Of a DNA stretch of 64,000 nt, positions 26,378-35,173 are shown one piece after another. This DNA is from Actinacidiphila epipremni (GTDB lineage: Bacteria > Actinomycetota > Actinomycetes > Streptomycetales > Streptomycetaceae): the NCBI RefSeq assembly GCF_012034175.1, contig NZ_JAATEJ010000026.1:62001-126000 (forward strand). Direction: 5' to 3'. Position 1 is the first letter of the stretch. The number at the start of each line of letters is the position of its first letter. The position numbers and the translations under genes were made by a program. The notes under the pieces are model-generated. The model was not told the DNA's origin. It saw nothing but the letters and a program-made list of their open reading frames with translations, and made no database searches.

Positions 26378-27292
26378 ATGACGGGGCAAGGCCCGCGGGA
26401 CCAGGCGCCCGGCCGCGCGGACGACATGCTCGCGGTCGCCTTCGAGGAGCAGCGGGCGCGGCTGACGTCGGTGGCGGTGCGCATGCTCGGGTCGCGGGCG
26501 GACGCCGAGGACGCCGTGCAGGAGGCGTGGCTGCGGCTCGCCCGGCAGCGGGAGGGGGCGATCGGCAACCTCCAGGCGTGGCTGACCACGGTCGTCAGCC
26601 GGGTGTGCATCGACATGCTGCGGTCGCGCCGGGTCCACCCGGAGGAGCCGTACGACGACCTGCCGGAGATCGAGGTGGCCGAGGCAGACGCGGAGGCGCC
26701 CGAGGAGGGCGCGGTGCTCGCCGACTCGGTCGGCCTCGCGCTGCTGGTCGTCCTGGACACCCTCACGCCGGCCGAGCGGCTCGCGTTCGTGCTGCACGAC
26801 ATGTTCGCGGTGCCGTTCGCGGAGGTCGGGCAGATCCTCGGCAAGTCGACGGACGCCGCGAAGATGCTGGCCAGCAGGGCACGCCGCAAGGTCCGGGGCA
26901 CGCCCGGGCCCGCCGACGACCCGCGCCGGCAACGCGCGGTCGTCGACGCCTTCCTCGCCGCCGCCCGCGCCGGCGACTTCGACGCCCTCCTCCGCGTCCT
27001 CGCCCCCGACGTGACCTGGCGCTCCTACTCCGCCCGCGGCCTCACCGTCCGCCGCGGCGCCCCCGAGGTCGCCACCCGCGTCCAACGCGGCGTCCGCGCC
27101 GCCGTCACCACCCGCCCCGCCCTGATCAACGGCACCCCCGGCGTCATCGTCCAGGACCGCCGCGGCAAGGTCCTCGGCGTCATGTCCTGCACGATCGCCG
27201 ATGGCCGCATCACCGAAGTCCTCTCCGTCAACGACCCGGCGCGCCTGGCGGAGCTGGGGCTGCCGGCGCTGCAGCCGCTGCGGGAGAGCTGA
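26378..27292 (+). CDS. ECF41-group RNA polymerase sigma factor with SnoaL-like domain
   Basis: A 304-aa protein close to the ECF41 factor at 8470: same region 2 (AVRMLGSRADAEDAVQEAWLRL), same linker LADSVGLALLVVLDTLTPAERLAFVLHDMFAVPFAEV and region 4, and a SnoaL-like C-terminal domain from about residue 190. It lacks the Gly-rich insertion of the other copy. A GGAGGAGGG site precedes ATG 26378. No typical COE partner gene is adjacent here, so its regulon must lie elsewhere or be itself. The stop codon TGA is inside the first copy of the palindromic array downstream. Confidence 0.9.
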   Translation: MTGQGPRDQAPGRADDMLAVAFEEQRARLTSVAVRMLGSRADAEDAVQEAWLRLARQREGAIGNLQAWLTTVVSRVCIDMLRSRRVHPEEPYDDLPEIEVAEADAEAPEEGAVLADSVGLALLVVLDTLTPAERLAFVLHDMFAVPFAEVGQILGKSTDAAKMLASRARRKVRGTPGPADDPRRQRAVVDAFLAAARAGDFDALLRVLAPDVTWRSYSARGLTVRRGAPEVATRVQRGVRAAVTTRPALINGTPGVIVQDRRGKVLGVMSCTIADGRITEVLSVNDPARLAELGLPALQPLRES

Positions 27293-27727
27293 TCGTCAGC
27301 GCGGCTGACGGTCAGGCGGGCTGAGCTTCAGGCGGGCGGGCGGGCCGGGTCGGGGCGGGGTGGGCGGCGGTGCCGTCAGGGGGCCTGAGCGTCAGCGCGC
27401 CTGACGGTCGGCGGGGCTGACCTGTCGGTGGGGTTGAGCGTTGGCGGGCCGGCCGCGGCTGGGCTGATCGTCGGCGATCCCGACCGTCAGCGCGGCTGAC
27501 GGTCAGCGGCTCTGATCTGTCGGCGGGCCGGCCGCAGCTGGCCTGATCGTCAGGCGTCCTGATCATCGGCGGGCTGGCTGCAGCTGGTCTGATCGTCAGC
27601 TGGCCTGAGCGTCAGCGCCCCGGCCGCAGTTGGCCTGATCGTCAGCGGCCCTGATCGTCAGCCCGCCGGTCCCGTCAGCGCGCCGCCCTGGTCAGCGCGG
27701 CTGACAGTCAGTGCCCCTGATCGTCAG
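27289..27727. repeat. Array of CTGATCGTCAG-type 11-bp palindromes between convergent genes
   Basis: About 19 copies or near-copies of CTGA-NNN-TCAG (CTGATCGTCAG most often, also CTGACGGTCAG, CTGAGCGTCAG and CTGATCATCGG) spaced about 15-35 bp apart by G/C-rich linkers such as GCGCGG and GGCGGG. The first copy contains the stop codon of the ECF41 gene and the last lies in the final codons of the methyltransferase gene. No gene is supported in between. The same element recurs at 39010-39332. Confidence 0.85.
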
Positions 27728-28529
27728 GCCGTCGTCCCCACGCCGAGACCAGCGGTGACGTCGCCAGGTCCATCCGGCCGGTCGCGATGTTCGCCAGGTG
27801 GTGGTCGATCTCCTCGTTCGTGGCGAGGCCCGCCGCGACGAGCCGGGTGCGGATCTGGCGTACGGTCGCGGCCTCCAGTGCTGTGCAGGCCGGCGAGGCG
27901 ATGGGGAAGTAGGCGTCGGCCTCGACGTCGGCCAGGCCGGCCTCGCGCAGCAGCCGGGGGAGGGTGCGGCCGTAGGCCAGGTCGGCGCCGCGTTCGGCCA
28001 TGAGGGTGCGGAAGCCGGTGCGCAGGCGGTTGGCCAGGCGTTGTTCGGGGCCGGACTCGTCGGGGCACAGCAGTGGTTGGAGGCCGGGGTCGGCGTCCTC
28101 CAGCAGCAGCCGGCCGCCCGGCCGCAGCGCCTGGACCATGTGCCGCAGCGCCGCCGCCCGGTCGGTCACGTGCACGAGCACCAGCCGGGCGTGCACCAGG
28201 TCGAACCCGCCCCCGCCCGGCGCCGGTTCGGCGCCCACGTCGTGCCGCAGCACCTCGACCGGGCCGCCGGCGGCCTCCCGCGTCCACGACACGTCGAGGT
28301 CGGTCGCGACCACCGTGCCGCCGGGGCCCACGCGTCGGGCCAGCCCCAGCGGCACGGACGGCCCGCCGGCGCCGACTTCCCACACCCGCATCCCGGGCGC
28401 GAGGCCGAGCCGGTCGATGTGCCGGAAGGTCACCGGGTCGAACAACTCGGCGAGCGCGCCGAACCGTTCGCCGGCCTCGGCCTGCCGGGTGTCCAGCAGG
28501 TAGCCCTTTTCCGCGTCACGCTCAGCCAT
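27708..28529 (-). CDS. SAM-dependent methyltransferase (class I)
   Basis: A 273-aa protein with motif I WEVGAGGPSVPLGLARRV, motif II VVATDLDVSW, a post-motif FDLVHARLVLVHVTDR and LRPGGRLLLEDADPG. The substrate is unknown; GxG and layout resemble methyltransferases acting on small molecules. Its ATG (28529) lies inside the last codons of the MerR-PP2C gene, an 8-bp overlap that implies coupled translation. The 3' end merges into the palindrome array. Confidence 0.85.
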   Translation of the reverse strand: MAERDAEKGYLLDTRQAEAGERFGALAELFDPVTFRHIDRLGLAPGMRVWEVGAGGPSVPLGLARRVGPGGTVVATDLDVSWTREAAGGPVEVLRHDVGAEPAPGGGGFDLVHARLVLVHVTDRAAALRHMVQALRPGGRLLLEDADPGLQPLLCPDESGPEQRLANRLRTGFRTLMAERGADLAYGRTLPRLLREAGLADVEADAYFPIASPACTALEAATVRQIRTRLVAAGLATNEEIDHHLANIATGRMDLATSPLVSAWGRRPDDQGH

Positions 28530-29652
28530 CCGCCGATTCTGGCACCGCGGCGCCTTCCTCTCCATCGACCACATCCGCCACGACGCAACTGACGTTGTCC
28601 GGCCCGCCGGAGGCGTTCGCCAGGGCGACGAGGTCGCGAACCGCCTGCTCCGGGTGCGGAATCTGCGTCAGGGCGCGGCGGATCTCGGCGGTCGGCACGA
28701 CGGCGGACAGCCCGTCCGAGCACAGCAGATACCGGTCACCGGGGCGGGCGTCCTGCAGCCGCAGCTCGGGCGTGGCGTCGGCGGCGCCGCCCAACGCGCG
28801 TACGAGCAGGGAGCGTTGGGGGTGCGAGGCGGCCTCCTCCGGTGTGAGGCGGCCCTCGTCGACGAGCGACTGGACGAGGGTGTGGTCGTGCGTGATCTGG
28901 AAGAGCCCGCCGTCACGCAGCAGATACGCCCGGGAGTCGCCGATGTGGACGAGGGCGAGCTGGGAGCCGGTCCAGAGCATGGCGGTCAGCGTGGTGCCGG
29001 CGTCCCCGGCGTCCCCGGCGTCCCCGGCGGACCCGGCGGACCCGGCACGTATGGCACCGTCCACGGCGTGCCGGGCACGTTCGACGGCCTCGGCGAGCGC
29101 CCCGAGCAAGCTCCCCGCGGGCTCCGCGTCCACCCCCTCCCGGAGCGCGCCGACGACCGCGGCGCTGGCCTGCGCCCCCGCGCCGCCGCAGCCGTCGGCG
29201 ACGGCGAGCAGCCGGGCGTCGGCGTACGCGGTGTCCTGGTTGCTCGCCCGCACCCGGCCCCGGTCGGACAAGGCGGCGTAACGGATCCTCAGCGGCTTGT
29301 GAGCCTCGTTGACGGTCATGACGGAGCCCTCTCGTGACAAGTGGTCGACGAGGAAGGCGGCGAGGTCGCGTCGCGCGGCGGTCTCGGCCTCGACGCGGCG
29401 CCAGTACGCCCGCACCGCCCCGGCGGCCTCGGCGCCGTCCAGCGCGCAGACCTCCCGGATCCGGGCCAACGGCATCCCCAGCCGCCGCAACCACGCGACA
29501 AGCCGCGCCTGCTCCAACTGCCCGGCGTCGTAATACCGGTACCCGCTCACCGGATCCACCCGCGCCGGCACGAGCAGCCCGAGCCCGTCGTACAACCGCA
29601 GCGCCTTCTGCGACAGCCCCGCGGCCCGCGCGAACGCCCCGATCCCCAACAC
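28522..29652 (-). CDS. MerR-type regulator fused to a PP2C-family phosphatase domain
   Basis: A 376-aa fusion. Residues about 1-110 are a MerR winged helix (IGAFARAAGLSQKALRLYDGLGLLVPARVDPVSGYRYYDAGQL), followed by a dimerisation helix. Residues about 120-365 are a PP2C phosphatase: SDRGRVRASNQDTAY, LAVADGCGG, HIGDSRAYLLRDG, CSDGLSAVV and GGPDNVSCVV keep the metal-binding aspartates. GTG 29652 is placed by GAGGGGGTGAGG upstream; TTG 29649 is an alternative. It probably links a dephosphorylation or signal input to promoter control. The fused layout is unusual, though I believe similar proteins occur in other Streptomyces. Confidence 0.85.
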   Translation of the reverse strand: MLGIGAFARAAGLSQKALRLYDGLGLLVPARVDPVSGYRYYDAGQLEQARLVAWLRRLGMPLARIREVCALDGAEAAGAVRAYWRRVEAETAARRDLAAFLVDHLSREGSVMTVNEAHKPLRIRYAALSDRGRVRASNQDTAYADARLLAVADGCGGAGAQASAAVVGALREGVDAEPAGSLLGALAEAVERARHAVDGAIRAGSAGSAGDAGDAGDAGTTLTAMLWTGSQLALVHIGDSRAYLLRDGGLFQITHDHTLVQSLVDEGRLTPEEAASHPQRSLLVRALGGAADATPELRLQDARPGDRYLLCSDGLSAVVPTAEIRRALTQIPHPEQAVRDLVALANASGGPDNVSCVVADVVDGEEGAAVPESADG

Positions 29653-29769
29653 ACCCCTCACCCCCTCCCTCGACCGGGCTCCCCGCCCGGCCCCACCGAT
29701 GCTCCGGCTTCCCCCAGGGGCAAGGTCAACCACCCCCGCCCGGCCTTCCGGGACCGGGGCGGCGTCCCT

Positions 29770-30291
29770 TCAGTCCCGCGGGGCCCCCGGGTGGAGGACG
29801 CTTTCGGCGATGGAGCGGACCCGGTCGAGTGTGATGCCGGTGCGCTGCTCGACGGCCAGGGGGTGGGCGGTGGGTTCGAGTTCGACGAAGGGGCGTTCGC
29901 CGACCGGGCGGGTGTGGACGTTGGTCTTGAGATCGAGGGTGCTCCGGGGATAGGCGGGCAGCTCGGTGGAGAGCCAGCCGAAGTACGGCGGCTCGGTCTC
30001 GCGCCCGGGGGTCTCCCACAGCTCCGCCGCGCGGGCGAAGTGCGCGGGACTCAGGGACACCCAGACGCCCCACGAGAAGACAGCGTCGCTGCCGAGGACG
30101 GGTATCTCGATCAGCCCCTTGACGAAGTAGTGCTCCCCCTTGACGACGCACTGCTCCGAGGACAGCACGCAGTCCTCCGCGTCGGCGAACGCCGGATCCC
30201 ACACGGCGGGCGCCGGGCTCGAACAGCCCATCGGCAACCCGTCATGCCATGCGCCACAGCAGGAGCAGGCGAATCCCGTTTCGTCGACCAT
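29770..30291 (-). CDS. DUF2199 domain protein
   Basis: A 173-aa cytoplasmic protein with an N-terminal zinc-finger-like segment (FACSCCGAWHDGLPMGCSSPAP) and DUF2199 features (LSSEQCVVKGEHYFVKGLIEIPV; FSWGVWVSLSPAHF; PRSTLDLKTNVHTR). Function of the family is unknown. Start ATG 30291; no good ribosome binding site is visible. Divergent from the XRE regulator gene. Confidence 0.8.
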   Translation of the reverse strand: MVDETGFACSCCGAWHDGLPMGCSSPAPAVWDPAFADAEDCVLSSEQCVVKGEHYFVKGLIEIPVLGSDAVFSWGVWVSLSPAHFARAAELWETPGRETEPPYFGWLSTELPAYPRSTLDLKTNVHTRPVGERPFVELEPTAHPLAVEQRTGITLDRVRSIAESVLHPGAPRD

Positions 30292-30373
30292 GCCCGCGAG
30301 CGTATCCGCCGCCTCTGACAACGCCGGCAGGTGTGTTTGCCGGGAGCTAGCGGGGTGCTTGCAAAAGTTAGCG

Positions 30374-30389
30374 CGAGGGTGCACCCTCG
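30374..30389. promoter_or_regulatory. Palindromic operator upstream of the XRE regulator gene
   Basis: Perfect 16-bp palindrome CGAGGGTGCACCCTCG ending 5 bp before the regulator ATG, so a bound protein would block initiation. Two partly similar copies of G(C/T)TAGCG...GGGTGC lie just upstream. Autoregulation is the likely use. Confidence 0.65.
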
Positions 30390-30394
30390 TAGGT

Positions 30395-30889
30395 ATGGCG
30401 TCACTGAGAGTCGGCAACGTCGGCGAGTATCTGCGTGAGCAGCGGCGCAGTGCGCAGCTCAGTCTGCGGCAACTGGCGGAGGCGGCCGGTGTGTCGAATC
30501 CGTATCTGAGCCAGATCGAGCGCGGGCTGCGGAAGCCTAGTGCGGAGATTCTCCAGCAGCTCGCCAAGGCGCTGCGCATCTCCGCCGAGACGCTGTACGT
30601 GCAGGCGGGGATGCTCGACGCGCGGGAGCGGGACGAGCTGGAGGTGCCGGCGGCGATCCTCACGGACCCGTCGATCAACGAGCGGCAGAAGCAGGTGCTG
30701 ATCCAGATCTACGAGTCCTTCCGGAAGGAGAACGCCGCCGCCGGGGCAGGCGGGGCGGAGGCGGTGCCGGAGGCCGACGCCGCGGACAGCACAGGGGAAA
30801 ACGACAGGACGCGCCGCACAGCGCGTGAGCACGACGCCGCGGCCGGCCCGGGGGCAGCCGCCGGCGCACGGGAGGAAGACGGGAAATGA
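30395..30889 (+). CDS. XRE-family (Cro/C1-type) regulator
   Basis: A 164-aa protein with an N-terminal HTH: YLREQRRSAQLSLRQLAEAAGVSNPYLSQIERGLRKPSAEILQQLAKAL (residues 10-58), then a helical segment and an acidic, low-complexity tail. The trio XRE regulator - HbhA-like - DUF2516 is also found in mycobacteria (Rv0474-Rv0476), so it is an old actinobacterial block. ATG 30395; the stop overlaps the next gene (ATGA). Confidence 0.9.
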   Translation: MASLRVGNVGEYLREQRRSAQLSLRQLAEAAGVSNPYLSQIERGLRKPSAEILQQLAKALRISAETLYVQAGMLDARERDELEVPAAILTDPSINERQKQVLIQIYESFRKENAAAGAGGAEAVPEADAADSTGENDRTRRTAREHDAAAGPGAAAGAREEDGK

Positions 30890-31575
30890 CCATCACCGAC
30901 GACATCGTCAAGAGCCTGCGCAACCCGACCCCGCTCTACGCGGTGGCCGGCACGGCGGACCTCGCCGCGCAGAAGCTGCGCGAAGTGCCGAGCCTGATCG
31001 GGCGGCTGCGCGAGGAGGCGCCCGGGCACATCGAGAAGATCCGCGGCACCGACCCGAAGGCCGTGCAGGAGAAGGTCGCCACCGGCGCCAAGGACGCGCA
31101 GGCCCGGCTCACCGAGACCTACCGCGAGCTCGACCTGAAGGCCCTGCGCGAGCGCGCGGACTTCAAGAAGCTCGGCGAGTCCGTGCAGGACCTGGCGCTG
31201 CAGGGCGTCGGCCGGGCCACCGGTTACGCCGTCCGGGCGCGCGAGACGTACGACGAGCTCGCCGAGCGCGGCAAGGGCGCCGTCGCGAACTGGCGCGGCG
31301 AGGGCAACGGCGGCAGCGGCGAGGACGCCGAGCCCGCGAAGGGCGCGGGCATCCGGGAGATCAACTCCGCGGAGTCCAAGCCCAAGCCCACCCCGGCCCG
31401 CAAGAGCCCGGCGGCCCGCAAGTCCGCCGCGAAGAGCGCGACGCCCAAGGCCGCCACGCCGAAGTCCGCCGCCTCCAGGGCCGCGGAGTCGAAGGCCGCC
31501 GAGTCGGAGTCCGCCGGGCCCAAGTCCGCCGGCCCCGGCGCCACCGGTGCGAAGAGCGGCAAGTCCGCGGAATAG
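30886..31575 (+). CDS. HbhA-like (heparin-binding haemagglutinin family) protein
   Basis: A 229-aa protein: helical, coiled-coil-like N-terminal part (LYAVAGTADLAAQKLREVPSLIGRLREEAP...) and a C-terminal Lys/Ala/Pro-rich tail (KSAAKSATPKAATPKSAA) as in mycobacterial HbhA, where lysine repeats bind heparan sulfate. In a soil actinomycete the ligand is more likely another polyanion, nucleic acid or a membrane. No signal peptide, as in HbhA. Confidence 0.8.
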   Translation: MTITDDIVKSLRNPTPLYAVAGTADLAAQKLREVPSLIGRLREEAPGHIEKIRGTDPKAVQEKVATGAKDAQARLTETYRELDLKALRERADFKKLGESVQDLALQGVGRATGYAVRARETYDELAERGKGAVANWRGEGNGGSGEDAEPAKGAGIREINSAESKPKPTPARKSPAARKSAAKSATPKAATPKSAASRAAESKAAESESAGPKSAGPGATGAKSGKSAE

Positions 31576-31805
31576 CCCGGGCGGGTGCAATCCGGCGGCG
31601 CGGCAGGTGATCGCGATACGTGCCCGCCGCCGCGGTACGGCCCCGCGCCGAGCGGGTAGGGGAGACCACATCCCCGGGGCCGGGCACGCATCGCGCGCCC
31701 GGCCCGTTGTACGGTCGCGGCCACTACCGTGGGAGGGGCCGCACGTGCCGTACGGGACCCCGTACGACGCGGACGGCAGACGGTGACGGTCATGGATGAA
31801 GGCGG

Positions 31806-32183
31806 GTGGACGGCGTGCTGGTCACAGGCTTCTTCGGGGTGATGGCCCTGGTCTCCTGGGCGCTCCTGCTCTTCGCGGTGTTCGCGTTCATCGACGCCGC
31901 CACGTACCGCGAGGACGCGTATCGCGCCGCGAGCAAGAACAAGAAGGGCTTCTGGCTGATCATCCTGGGGCTCGCCGCCGTGGTGATGAAGTTCTTCGCG
32001 CTCATCTCGTTCCTGCCGATCATCGGACTGATCGCCGTGATCGTGTACATGGTCGACGTACGGCCGGCGCTGCGCGAGGTCAGCGGGCGTGGCCGCGGCG
32101 GCCGGGGCATGCTCCGGGGGCGCTCCCGCAGCGGCGGCAGCAGCAGCGACGGGCCCTACGGGCCGTACAACGGCCGCCGCTGA
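31806..32183 (+). CDS. DUF2516 family membrane protein
   Basis: A 125-aa protein with three hydrophobic stretches (LVTGFFGVMALVSWALLLFAVFAFI; GFWLIILGLAAVVMKFF; LISFLPIIGLIAVIVYMV) and a basic Gly/Ser tail (GRGRGGRGMLRGRSRSGG). GTG start at 31806. Third member of the conserved XRE-HbhA-DUF2516 block, but 230 bp after HbhA so possibly with its own promoter. Function unknown. Confidence 0.85.
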   Translation: MDGVLVTGFFGVMALVSWALLLFAVFAFIDAATYREDAYRAASKNKKGFWLIILGLAAVVMKFFALISFLPIIGLIAVIVYMVDVRPALREVSGRGRGGRGMLRGRSRSGGSSSDGPYGPYNGRR

Positions 32184-32215
32184 GCCCTGCGCCGTCCGCG
32201 CGGCCCAAGCGCCCG

Positions 32216-32333
32216 GAGCTGAGCCGTACGGGCTGGGTCTGTGCACAGGGCTGAGCTTTACGGGCTGGGCTCGCGTACGGAGCTGTACGGGCTGGGCCCG
32301 CGCACGGAGCTGTACGGGTCGGGTCCGCGCAAG
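32216..32333. repeat. Four imperfect 27-32 bp units at a convergent junction
   Basis: Units share GAGCTGTACGGGCTGGGC followed by CGCGCACG or variants; four copies lie between the DUF2516 gene and the convergent phosphatase gene. They are unrelated to the CTGATCGTCAG array. Confidence 0.75.
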
Positions 32334-32374
32334 GCGCCGAGCCCCGACGCCCCGGCCCCGAGGGCGTAACCCCG

Positions 32375-33775
32375 CTACACCGCCGCCCGCTCCAGCAGCA
32401 CCACAGCCACGTCGTCTGTCAGCTCACCCCCATTGAGCTCCCGCACCTCCGTCACCGCCGCGTCCAGCAGCGCGTCACCGTGCAGCCCCGTCGCCAGCAG
32501 CCGGCTCACCAGCCGGACCATCCCGTCCTGCTCCAGCCGCTGCGTGCCCTCGCCCACATGGCCCTCGATCAGGCCGTCCGTGTAGAGCATCAGCCGCCAC
32601 TCGCCGTCCAGCGCGACCGGCACCCGCCGCCAGTCGGCCAGCTCGTCCGGCAGCAGCCCGAGCGCCGGGCCGACCTCCTCGTACGGCAGCGGCACCAGCG
32701 CGGGCGCCGCGTCGCTGCGGGCCAGCAGCGGGGCCGGGTGGCCGGCGAGGTAGAGGCCGGCGCTGCGGCCGTCGGGCGCGATGTCCAGCGTGGCCAGCGT
32801 CGCGAAGACCTCGTCGTCGGCCCGCTCGTGCACCAGCACCTGCTGGAGCGTCCGCAGCAGCCCCTCGCCCTCCAGCCCGGCGAAGGTCAGCGCGCGCCAG
32901 GCGATGCGCAGCTCGACGCCGAGGGCCGCCGCGTCCGGGCCGTGGCCGCAGACGTCGCCGATCATGGCGTGGACGACGCCGTCCCGGGTGCGGACGGTGT
33001 CGTAGAAGTCGCCGCCGAGCAGCGCGCGGCTGCGCCCGGGGCGGTAGTGCGCGGCGAAGCGCAGGCCGGCGCCCTCCAGCAGCGGGGTGGGCAGCAGGCC
33101 GCGCTCCAGCCGGCGGTTCTCCTGCGCCCGCAGCCGGGTCTCGGTGAGCTTGCGCAGCGCCAGGTCGGCGCGCTTGCGCTCCACCGCGTAGCGGACCGCG
33201 CGCGTGACGCCGGCGGCGTCCACGTCACCGCGGGCCAGGTGGTCCTGCGCCCCGATGCGTACCGCCTCCGCCGCGGTGCCGTCGTCGTCGCCGTCGGTCA
33301 GGACCAGCACCGCCGTGCCGGGCGCGACCCGCAGCACATGGCGCACGGCGTCCAGGACGTCGGGGAGGTCCAGCAGGATGCAGTGGACGTCGTCGGTGAG
33401 CAGCCGGCCCGCCGCGGTGAGGTTGCCGGCCCGCAGCACGCGCACGCGCGGGCCGCCGCCCTCCTGGAAGTAGGGCGCGGTGAAGGCGCCGGTCGGGTCG
33501 TCGCCGACGACCAGCAGGTTGATGCCGGCCGGGCCGTCCGCGGTGTCCTTGCGCTGCCGCGGCAGGTTCAGCGCGCCGCCCGCGGGCGCTCCCTCGGCGA
33601 CCCCGGGGCCGGTCACGGCGGCGGGCGTGGCGGCCCCCGCGGCAGCAGCGGACCCGGCGGCGGATCGGGCGGCAGGGGCGGACGGGGCGGAAGAGGCCGG
33701 GCCCGCGGAAGCGGAACGCTCCGCCCCCGGATCGGTGGCCGTGGGCCGTTCGGTGCCGCGCCTGGCAGCGGACAT
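32375..33775 (-). CDS. SpoIIE-type PP2C phosphatase with receiver-like domain
   Basis: A 466-aa protein: Ala/Pro-rich N-terminus, a receiver-like domain (NLLVVGDDPTGAFTAPYFQ...CILLDLPD...VLVLTDGDDDGTAAEAVRIGAQDHLARGD; about residues 85-200) in which the acidic pocket looks degenerate, a short coiled coil (LRKLTETRLRAQENRRLERGLLP), and a SpoIIE phosphatase domain (GGDFYDTV, MIGDVCGHGPDAA, LYTDGLIEG, LTDDVAVVLLER). Such proteins dephosphorylate anti-sigma-factor antagonists. ATG 33775 with GGAAAGGAG site. The 330-bp region upstream (33776-34104) holds its promoter and no other gene that I can see. Confidence 0.88.
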   Translation of the reverse strand: MSAARRGTERPTATDPGAERSASAGPASSAPSAPAARSAAGSAAAAGAATPAAVTGPGVAEGAPAGGALNLPRQRKDTADGPAGINLLVVGDDPTGAFTAPYFQEGGGPRVRVLRAGNLTAAGRLLTDDVHCILLDLPDVLDAVRHVLRVAPGTAVLVLTDGDDDGTAAEAVRIGAQDHLARGDVDAAGVTRAVRYAVERKRADLALRKLTETRLRAQENRRLERGLLPTPLLEGAGLRFAAHYRPGRSRALLGGDFYDTVRTRDGVVHAMIGDVCGHGPDAAALGVELRIAWRALTFAGLEGEGLLRTLQQVLVHERADDEVFATLATLDIAPDGRSAGLYLAGHPAPLLARSDAAPALVPLPYEEVGPALGLLPDELADWRRVPVALDGEWRLMLYTDGLIEGHVGEGTQRLEQDGMVRLVSRLLATGLHGDALLDAAVTEVRELNGGELTDDVAVVLLERAAV

Positions 33776-34104
33776 CAAGCGACTCCTTTCCGGTCCCCTG
33801 AACGATTGACGGTCTTTCCTTTGCCTTGCTTTGCCATCCCCGGCCCCAGGAACCCTAGTGGCTGGACCGGACGCCACGGGAGGGGCAGTTGTAAACCGAC
33901 AGTGTCATATGCGGTGGCCAGAGCGGGATTTCGCCCCTCATGTGGGGATCCGCACATGACGTACATCACGCGCCGTCACTGCAACCATGCTCCGCGACTG
34001 GCCCTTTCCCGGACCGGCGGGCGGTGGATAGGCGGTGCTTTACGGCGACGTGAGCGGGTTTGCGGCCAGCGGGTTGCTTTCCCCTCTTACGGGGTACGTG
34101 CGCC

Positions 34105-34166
34105 GCCTCACGCGGAGGAAGCGGGGCCCGGCTTCAGCGCCTCACGCGGAGGAAGCGGGGCCCGGC
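34105..34166. repeat. Tandem duplication of a gene 3' end (34-bp period)
   Basis: Two 28-bp copies of GCCTCACGCGGAGGAAGCGG plus GGCCCGGC at 34105-34132 and 34139-34166. The second covers the last codons and stop of the methyltransferase gene on the minus strand; the first is a downstream copy with the same stop. Confidence 0.85.
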
Positions 34167-34948
34167 CGCAGCGCCTCCCATGCCACCGTCACCTCACCCT
34201 GCCGCCACCGCCCCGGCCCGTCCGTCACCGGCCAGCCCTCCGCGCGCAGCGCCCGTACCGCGGCGATCCACCGCTGCCGGGCGCCCAGCGCCGAAAGGGG
34301 CGAAGCCGCGGCCCATGCCCGGTCGAAGGCGGTGAGAAACGCGTGCACCGGTTCACCCGGTACATTGCGATGGATCAGCGCCTTCGGCAGCCGTTCGGCC
34401 AGGTCGGAGGGCCGCTCCAGTGAGCCGAGCCGGGTCGCGAAGGTCACCGTCCGCGGCCCCTCGGGCCCGAGCGCCACCCATACGTGCCGCCGCCCGATCT
34501 CGTCGCACGTCCCCTCCACCAGCAGCCCGCCCGGCGCAAGCCGCGCCATGAGCCGCGCCCACACCGCCGGCACGTCACCCTCCGCGTACTGCCGCAGTAC
34601 GTTCGCCGCCCGGATCAGTACCGGCCGCCGCCCGCCCGGCAGCGGCACCTCGAAGCCGCCGCGTACGAACCCCAGGCCCTCGCGGGCGTACGGCAGGGCC
34701 GCCGCGACCCGCTCCGGGTCGATCTCGACGCCGACCACCTCCGCGTCCGGCCGCACCCGGCGCAGCCGCCCCAGCAGCTCCACGGCGGTCCAGGGCGCGG
34801 CCCCGTACCCGAGGTCCACGGCCAGCGGATCGGCGGCCCGGCGCAGCTCCACGCCGTGCGTCGCGGCGATCCAGCGGTCCATCCGGCGCAGCCGGTTCGG
34901 ATTGGTCGTTCCCCTGGTCACCACCCCGACGGCCCGCATCCCACCCAT
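34142..34948 (-). CDS. Class I SAM-dependent methyltransferase-like protein
   Basis: A 268-aa protein with motif I as LAVDLGYGAAPWTAVELL, motif II EVVGVEIDPERV and LAPGGLLVEGTCDEIGRRHVWV. It is conserved next to mshA in Streptomyces; substrate unknown. I choose ATG 34948; ATG 34939 is also possible. It ends in PGPASSA inside the duplicated 3' repeat. Confidence 0.8.
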   Translation of the reverse strand: MGGMRAVGVVTRGTTNPNRLRRMDRWIAATHGVELRRAADPLAVDLGYGAAPWTAVELLGRLRRVRPDAEVVGVEIDPERVAAALPYAREGLGFVRGGFEVPLPGGRRPVLIRAANVLRQYAEGDVPAVWARLMARLAPGGLLVEGTCDEIGRRHVWVALGPEGPRTVTFATRLGSLERPSDLAERLPKALIHRNVPGEPVHAFLTAFDRAWAAASPLSALGARQRWIAAVRALRAEGWPVTDGPGRWRQGEVTVAWEALRPGPASSA

Positions 34949-35173
34949 ATGCCGAGCGTAACCGCCCGATCGGGGGGTACGAGACGGGCGCGGCACGGGG
35001 AGCGCCGCGGGGGTGCGTACACCGATCCCAGAGCGGGGCCCGGCGGTTCCAGCGCGAGGCCCGGTCACGGCTGACGTCGAGCGATTTCATCACGCTTCGG
35101 CAAAGCCGGAAATGGAAGCCTTCCTTCCGGTGTTCCCCAATGGTTGAGCGCGGGGGTACGGCTGCCGGAGGGA

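Noticed and set aside
27289..27727. CRISPR array
   Set aside because: The repeats are 11-bp palindromes with irregular 5-25 bp gaps, not uniform 28-37 bp repeats and spacers, and no cas gene is near.
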